A stretch of DNA of 64,000 nt from Panaeolus papilionaceus. Its lineage: Eukaryota; Basidiomycota; Agaricomycetes; Agaricales. This document shows, piece by piece, positions 59,811-64,000 of the stretch. Position numbers and translations under genes: made by a program. How positions within the stretch are numbered: the first letter of the stretch is position 1; every line of letters starts with the position of its first letter. Location of the stretch: positions 806,001-870,000 of the forward strand of contig JADNRZ010000022.1 of assembly GCA_015501605.1 (NCBI GenBank), written 5' to 3'. Under the pieces are notes generated by a model that worked only from the letters and a program-made list of their open reading frames with translations, had not been told where the DNA came from and did not search any database.

Positions 59811-61097
59811 TGGGCGTCCGCAGACAATGTGCCTTGTCTAGCTGAAAGGAAAGAAAGCCTGAGCTTCTCAAGAAACGTTATGATGATGTCTATGTGCGTT
59901 ATTTGCCGAGTCCGAAACCCCCAGAGTGCGATTGACAAGCCCGAGTGAGCCTTTTCAAGTCGAGTATTGGATAACTTCAATCCCTGATTGATCCCTTCGA
60001 ATGAACGAATCGAAGGAGCTGCTGCGGATTTGTTTTTCGATTGAATGTCAATCAGATATGTAGGTCTTGATCGACTGTCGAAGCTCTGAGGTCACCGACG
60101 ATAAGCAAGAATGAACGAATGATGAGCGAATTTGAACTTGAGGCTGGACGAGGAAAGATGCCCTGTTTGAAACTGAATAGAATCAATGAGTATATGGAAT
60201 GAATAGAATACGGCAGCACATGCCGGACACCAGTAATGTTTCCATTATAGTTTTTGATGAGAAGAAGCACACGCTGTGCAGTTGTGCCCACAGTGAACGC
60301 GTGAAGCGCAACACTGAACAATTGTCATTGACTGGGTCAAGCCCGGTTGCACCCACACGCAGGCTCTGAATCCGAATCGCTCTCACCCCCGTCGAACGTA
60401 GACTCACCCTGAAATTTAGTCGACGTCTGTCTGTCCCAGTATTTATATACGCTGTACACTGAATACAGCACAATGGACACTTCTCGACACCGGAGCTCGA
60501 AATAGGGATGTGACTCGTCCTGAGAAGGGAAGGGACGCTTTGGGCTTAGGCTACTTTGAGCCAATGACAATCTAAAGCTCGGAGATTCGCTGAGATAGAA
60601 AGTGAAAGTCGATGGGAAAGGAAAGATACGAGGTACTCGGTTGGTTCGCCCGTCGCGGGGATATCGCCAGTGTAGGGTCTACAATTTAATTGAATTCGAT
60701 GACGAAGAGGGAATGGTGTTGAGGTAGAATACTTACGAGCGACACTAGTACTGTGAGGTCCGAGGACTTTTTGTGGGTGGGTGCGATGTACAGACAAAGA
60801 GGACGGGAAAAAGATGGGAGAAACTAAAGAGGGCGCAGAGGAAAATCTAAAACGGGCGAGCACATCAACAAATTACGCCGCATGTCATCCCTCACGTATA
60901 TAAGCAATTCCAGCCCGCCACATCATAGACGCCCAACGACCCCTCGCCCAAATTCGTCACGACGGAGTCACCGCCGCTTGGCAAAGGCTATGCATATGGC
61001 GGTCGGCAGCGGGAACCCAGATAAATTATTCTAGGGATTGACACCAAAAGTAGTCATTTTTGACGGTAATTTGGGACGAATTCAAGGAGAGGTTGGG

Positions 61098-61580
61098 ACC
61101 CACAATGCTGCAATTTAATAACGATGAGGACATTGACACCAAAATGACACGGATAGCGATGCATGCATGGGAATTTTGCGCCCATTGGCGTCATTGTGAG
61201 AGATCACTAGGAGCCCCTAAACACGAGGCTCGCACGAATTGCAGTGACCAAGCGGTTGTTGAGTACAATTCAAGGGTATTCAACGAGAACCCTTTACCAC
61301 CTTTCCCGGCTCGCTCGCCAGGTGTTCCGGATTCATTCTTTCCGCATCTTACGTACAGGCAATTCATGCAAATTCGAACGTTGCCAGTGTGAGGATTGGG
61401 AGAGATCGCGGTGATGGCTCGATTGGGGTGTCAGTGCTCGAATACTTTCTCGAAGTTGCATGTCGATTCCAGTGAGGTTGGATTTTCGCGCCATGACATG
61501 CCAAGAACGAACGAAGCATTGGCATCCTACCAATCTATTTATAGACGCACATTTGCTCCAGCAAATTGAATGGCACTCGT
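61098..61580 (+). repeat. Diverged direct repeat, copy 1
   Basis: Shares ordered blocks with 61866-62300: a stretch around GACATTGACACC and GATGCATGCATG, then ATTCAAGGGTA, AACCCTTT, GATGGCTCGA (copy 2 GATGACTCGA), and CTATTTATAGACGC followed by CCAGCAAA (copy 2 CCAACAAA). The frame 61060-61392 is open only in this copy. Confidence 0.6.
61535..61548 (+). promoter_or_regulatory. TATA-like block in repeat copy 1
   Basis: CTATTTATAGACGC, exactly conserved with 62246-62259 although the flanks have diverged. It may be the core promoter of a duplicated transcription unit; no coding sequence follows that I can recognise. Confidence 0.35.
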
Positions 61581-61865
61581 TCGACATTGAAAGCTACTTC
61601 AATTGAATCCGATTCGATTCAACACCATCCACACGAGCTCTACTTAAATCTAGTCGCTGATATTTTAATTTTACATCTCCCCACCTACTTCGTATCTTGT
61701 TAATCACATTCAATAATCGAATACGAGATGACAAGTTCAATGTTTGAAGTTCAAAGGAAGGAGAGGGTGAAAAAAAGGTTTTACGAAAGCCATATAAAAC
61801 CCAGATCGGACAGTGAAAATGGGTTTTCAAGGCAAATGTTGACAATCGAAGCCTGAGTGTCCACA

Positions 61866-62300
61866 CAAATGCTGCAAACTCAATGATAACGAGGGCATTG
61901 ACACCGATGGCGATACATGCATGAGAAATCTCCGCCTACTGGTGTCATTATGAGCGTAAAAACACGAGGCCAGCATGAATTGTGCGATTCAAGGGTACTT
62001 TACGCGAACCCTTTCCCTGTAGTATACCAGATGCGCCGGATTCAACTAACGTCATGTTGGCTCTCCATTTTGATGGAAATCCTGAGGTGGTATCGTCAGA
62101 ATTAGAATATGAAGATTGTCAGAGACCGAGGCGATGACTCGACGTTATTGTGCTCCTTTTTCTTTCTTTTTTTCTCTCTCATGTTGATTCAAGGTGAGCA
62201 TAGTGGGACTCATTAAATCATCGCGCCAAGGACAAAAATGCTGGCCTATTTATAGACGCCCGTTTGGTCCAACAAACGTGAACGTTGAACGTTGCACATT
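61866..62300 (+). repeat. Diverged direct repeat, copy 2
   Basis: Partner of 61098-61580, about 760 bp downstream, shortened and with stop codons in the frame that is open in copy 1. Both copies end with the same TATA-like block. Confidence 0.6.
62246..62259 (+). promoter_or_regulatory. TATA-like block in repeat copy 2
   Basis: CTATTTATAGACGC, the second conserved copy. It points toward the 3' end of the oppositely transcribed rhamnose mutarotase gene about 120 bp away, so a transcript from here would be antisense to it. Confidence 0.35.
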
Positions 62301-62376
62301 TATCGTGGTACACCAGCAGCACGGATATCGAAATACGACGATTTTCAGTAGGGTGATTGAATCTAATCTTTCAGCA

Positions 62377-62939
62377 TCACGAAGACTCGGCTTCAAATCT
62401 AAAAACCTCTGGTACATCCTAAGTAAAAAAAACAAAATCAGCATCCAAAAATACACACAAGATAAGATGATAAACACTGAGTACTCACAAGCCACCAAGG
62501 CAGATCCCTCCCACTCCCCTCCACACCCTCAACAAAGCTCTCCTGCATCACATCTGTAATCTTCCACCAGCGCTCCGTCTCAGGGTCCTCAGCGATCGTT
62601 TTCATGTCCGCATCATAGTCGGACCCTGTGTATTTGAAGGTGGCGATGAGGAGGTGTAGGGGCTCAGTGGTGGTTGGATTGTTGGGATCGACGTCTGATT
62701 TAGTTGTGGTGGTAGTGAGGGTAGGATGATGGAAGTGGTGGATGGAGTAGTCCGTTATGTGCGCTTTTTGGAGAGCTGAGAGGACGGAGGGCCAGGTGTT
62801 TGCGTGGATTTTTTTGTATTCGGCGATGTACTGAGATTTGAGCTGTTTGAGTGAGTGAGTGTGACGAGAATAGACCCGGAGAGGCCGAGTTATGTACCTT
62901 GATTACTTGACATACTCGTTTATTGTGTGGTGTCGACAT
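62377..62939 (-). CDS. L-rhamnose mutarotase-like protein (RhaM/DUF718 family)
   Basis: Predicted to interconvert the anomers of L-rhamnose, feeding its catabolism. Three exons: 62939-62898, 62842-62489, 62418-62377, encoding 145 residues, slightly longer than bacterial RhaM (about 104). Landmarks: KRVCQVIKLKSQYIAEYKKIH with the conserved Tyr and His, ANTWPSVLSAL, ITDYSIHHF, LIATFKYTG, ERWWKITDVMQESF (the WW-K pair of the family active site) and EVFRFE at the end. The extra length is a Thr-rich loop after HHPTL and a Gly-rich loop before the last exon. The final exon was joined through GTGAGT..TTACTTAG because it restores the family ending. Cytosolic, no signal peptide. The upstream pectin-lyase-fold pseudogene may once have been linked by substrate, but they are 45 kb apart. 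Confidence 0.85.
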
Positions 62940-63399
62940 TGTACTCGACAAAAGGAAGAGAGAAGAGCTTAATTCTAATCTGTAACCCGAGTAAGGTAAA
63001 CTCAAGAAATGATGACACTCGCTTGCAATTCCTCTCATCAACTGCACTCGAATCAAACGTTAAAAATAAAAAGCCAACGCTTCAAACACTTATAGTATCA
63101 TATCATATCATCAAGGAGGATCAATACCCAGCGGAGAAATACAGTCAATGGCAGTGTCTTTGATGTGGTCGCAATGTAGAGAGAGAGTATAAGCAAACCA
63201 GGACTCCGGCGACCTAGGAGCGCTGAGTTTGAAATTAAATATTTAATTCTTTGGACAAGTGCTGTCTCGTGTTTACCTTACAACCTGCCTTGCTTACCCT
63301 CAACAACAACCACTGCCCATCCCCGCTCGCTCACGCTCAATCTCAATCTCACCCAATCTCATTCTTATATCCATAATTCAGTAATTTCATACAATTATA
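62940..63399. promoter_or_regulatory. Divergent intergenic region (RhaM-like / RAB11)
   Basis: 460 bp between two divergent starts. The part from about 63290 is rich in C and A on the + strand, as is common in leaders of fungal housekeeping genes. No TATA box evident near the Rab gene. Confidence 0.4.
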
Positions 63400-64000
63400 A
63401 TGGCTGAAGGAAGCAACTACGATTATCTCTTCAAGGTATGTACAACCACTACCTTGCTTCTACAGCTGCTACTGCTGGTTGCGGAAAAAAGGCGGCATTG
63501 GGCTCATTTTATGGTGTGCTTTGTTACTCTTAGGTTGTGCTTATTGGTGATTCTGGTGTCGGAAAATCGTGCGTAGCTTTTATTATTTATAAACTTGTCG
63601 TATGGTTGTTAACGCCCCTTCTCTGCGCTATACAGAAACTGTACGTTGTCTCCACTATAACCGCACCATACACCATGTTGTTGTGCGGCAATACACATCT
63701 TACTCATTGACTTGTTGTCCTTTGCTGCTTTCCCTGGCTTGTTGCGGTCCTTTAACAGTGCTCTCGCGATTCACACGTAATGAGTTCAACTTGGAGTCAA
63801 AGTCGACTATTGGTGTCGAGTTCGCAACCAGGTCTATCAACGTCGATGGAAAGACGATAAAGGCTCAGATTTGGGATACAGGTACGGCACCTCATCCCTC
63901 TTTCAATTCTCCCTCTCTTTCTCTTCCTTCTGCGTTCATGGAGAACCTGGTTGGTTGCCTGGTTGGATGGTTAGCCACACCCAAGTAGCCATGTACTCGG
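63400..64000 (+). CDS. RAB11: Rab11/Ypt31-type small GTPase, 5' part (runs off right edge)
   Basis: Vesicle-trafficking GTPase of the trans-Golgi and recycling endosome. Visible exons: 63400-63435, 63534-63568, 63636-63640 (5 nt) and 63759-63881, giving 66 residues plus one base. The start [12 protein letters not shown] is that of Rab11/Ypt3. G1 is GDSGVGKS, followed by [23 protein letters not shown] (switch I with the effector Thr) and [17 protein letters not shown] leading into switch II. The remaining exons lie beyond 64000. The 5-nt exon is needed to link GKS to LLSRF in frame: it is flanked by TATACAG and GTACGT and supplies the bases for SN and one base of the next Leu. Confidence 0.9.

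Larger units (their letters stand above)
59811..62376. other. 2.5 kb without supported gene, containing a diverged duplication
   Basis: Between the F-box start and the 3' end of the rhamnose mutarotase gene. Open frames at 60546-60863 (-) and 61060-61392 (+) show no known domain. The second half holds two direct copies of an approximately 450-bp unit, listed separately. Confidence 0.45.

Overview
The window comes from the nuclear genome of a filamentous basidiomycete, most likely a mushroom-forming agaricomycete. Nearly every gene is split by short introns of about 50-65 bp with GT..AG ends. It carries fungal-specific translation elongation factor 3, and several predicted proteins are of types common in agaricomycetes: a multi-exon cytochrome P450, a PL14-type lyase, a DUF6593-like protein and P-loop proteins with a LYxHRITDNR motif. 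Exon coordinates below were derived by hand from splice signals, reading phase and (where available) paralogue comparison. CDS spans include introns.

Layout: (1) 1-930, 5' part of a P450 running off the left edge (- strand). (2) 1307-5895, three diverged paralogues of an unrecognised family, arranged + - +. (3) 6060-15651, housekeeping block: Pfs2/WDR33 cleavage-polyadenylation factor (-), V-ATPase subunit a (+), elongation factor 3 (+). (4) 16803-18498, a decayed pectin-lyase-fold glycoside hydrolase. (5) 20320-24066, an Argonaute with complete catalytic tetrad, convergent with CWC22 splicing factor (24620-27644, -). (6) 28060-33257, two tandem paralogues encoding a degenerate G domain fused to an intact one, then a LACTB2-like metallo-hydrolase (33755-35025) and a DUF6593-like gene (35318-36327, -). 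(7) 36.3-43.3 kb, gene-poor, with a secreted PL14-type lyase at 40087-41363. (8) 43307-46354, two more P-loop family genes, one with an intact G domain followed by a degenerate one. (9) 46905-63399, class I histone deacetylase, sterol glucosyltransferase, Atg15 lipase, F-box protein and L-rhamnose mutarotase, with a gene-free 2.5 kb that holds a diverged direct duplication. (10) 63400 to the right edge, the 5' half of a Rab11/Ypt31 GTPase.

The most interesting material is the P-loop family. Four genes within 18 kb share a private 34-nt exon that encodes the Walker A loop. Three of them combine one intact and one catalytically degenerate G domain, in opposite orders. This suggests a locally expanding GTPase/pseudo-GTPase fusion family whose role is unknown. 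Second are the three-gene family at 1.3-5.9 kb, with identical intron phases, and a ubiquitin-interacting-motif-like C-terminus on the sterol glucosyltransferase. No rRNA, tRNA, CRISPR or intact transposon was found.
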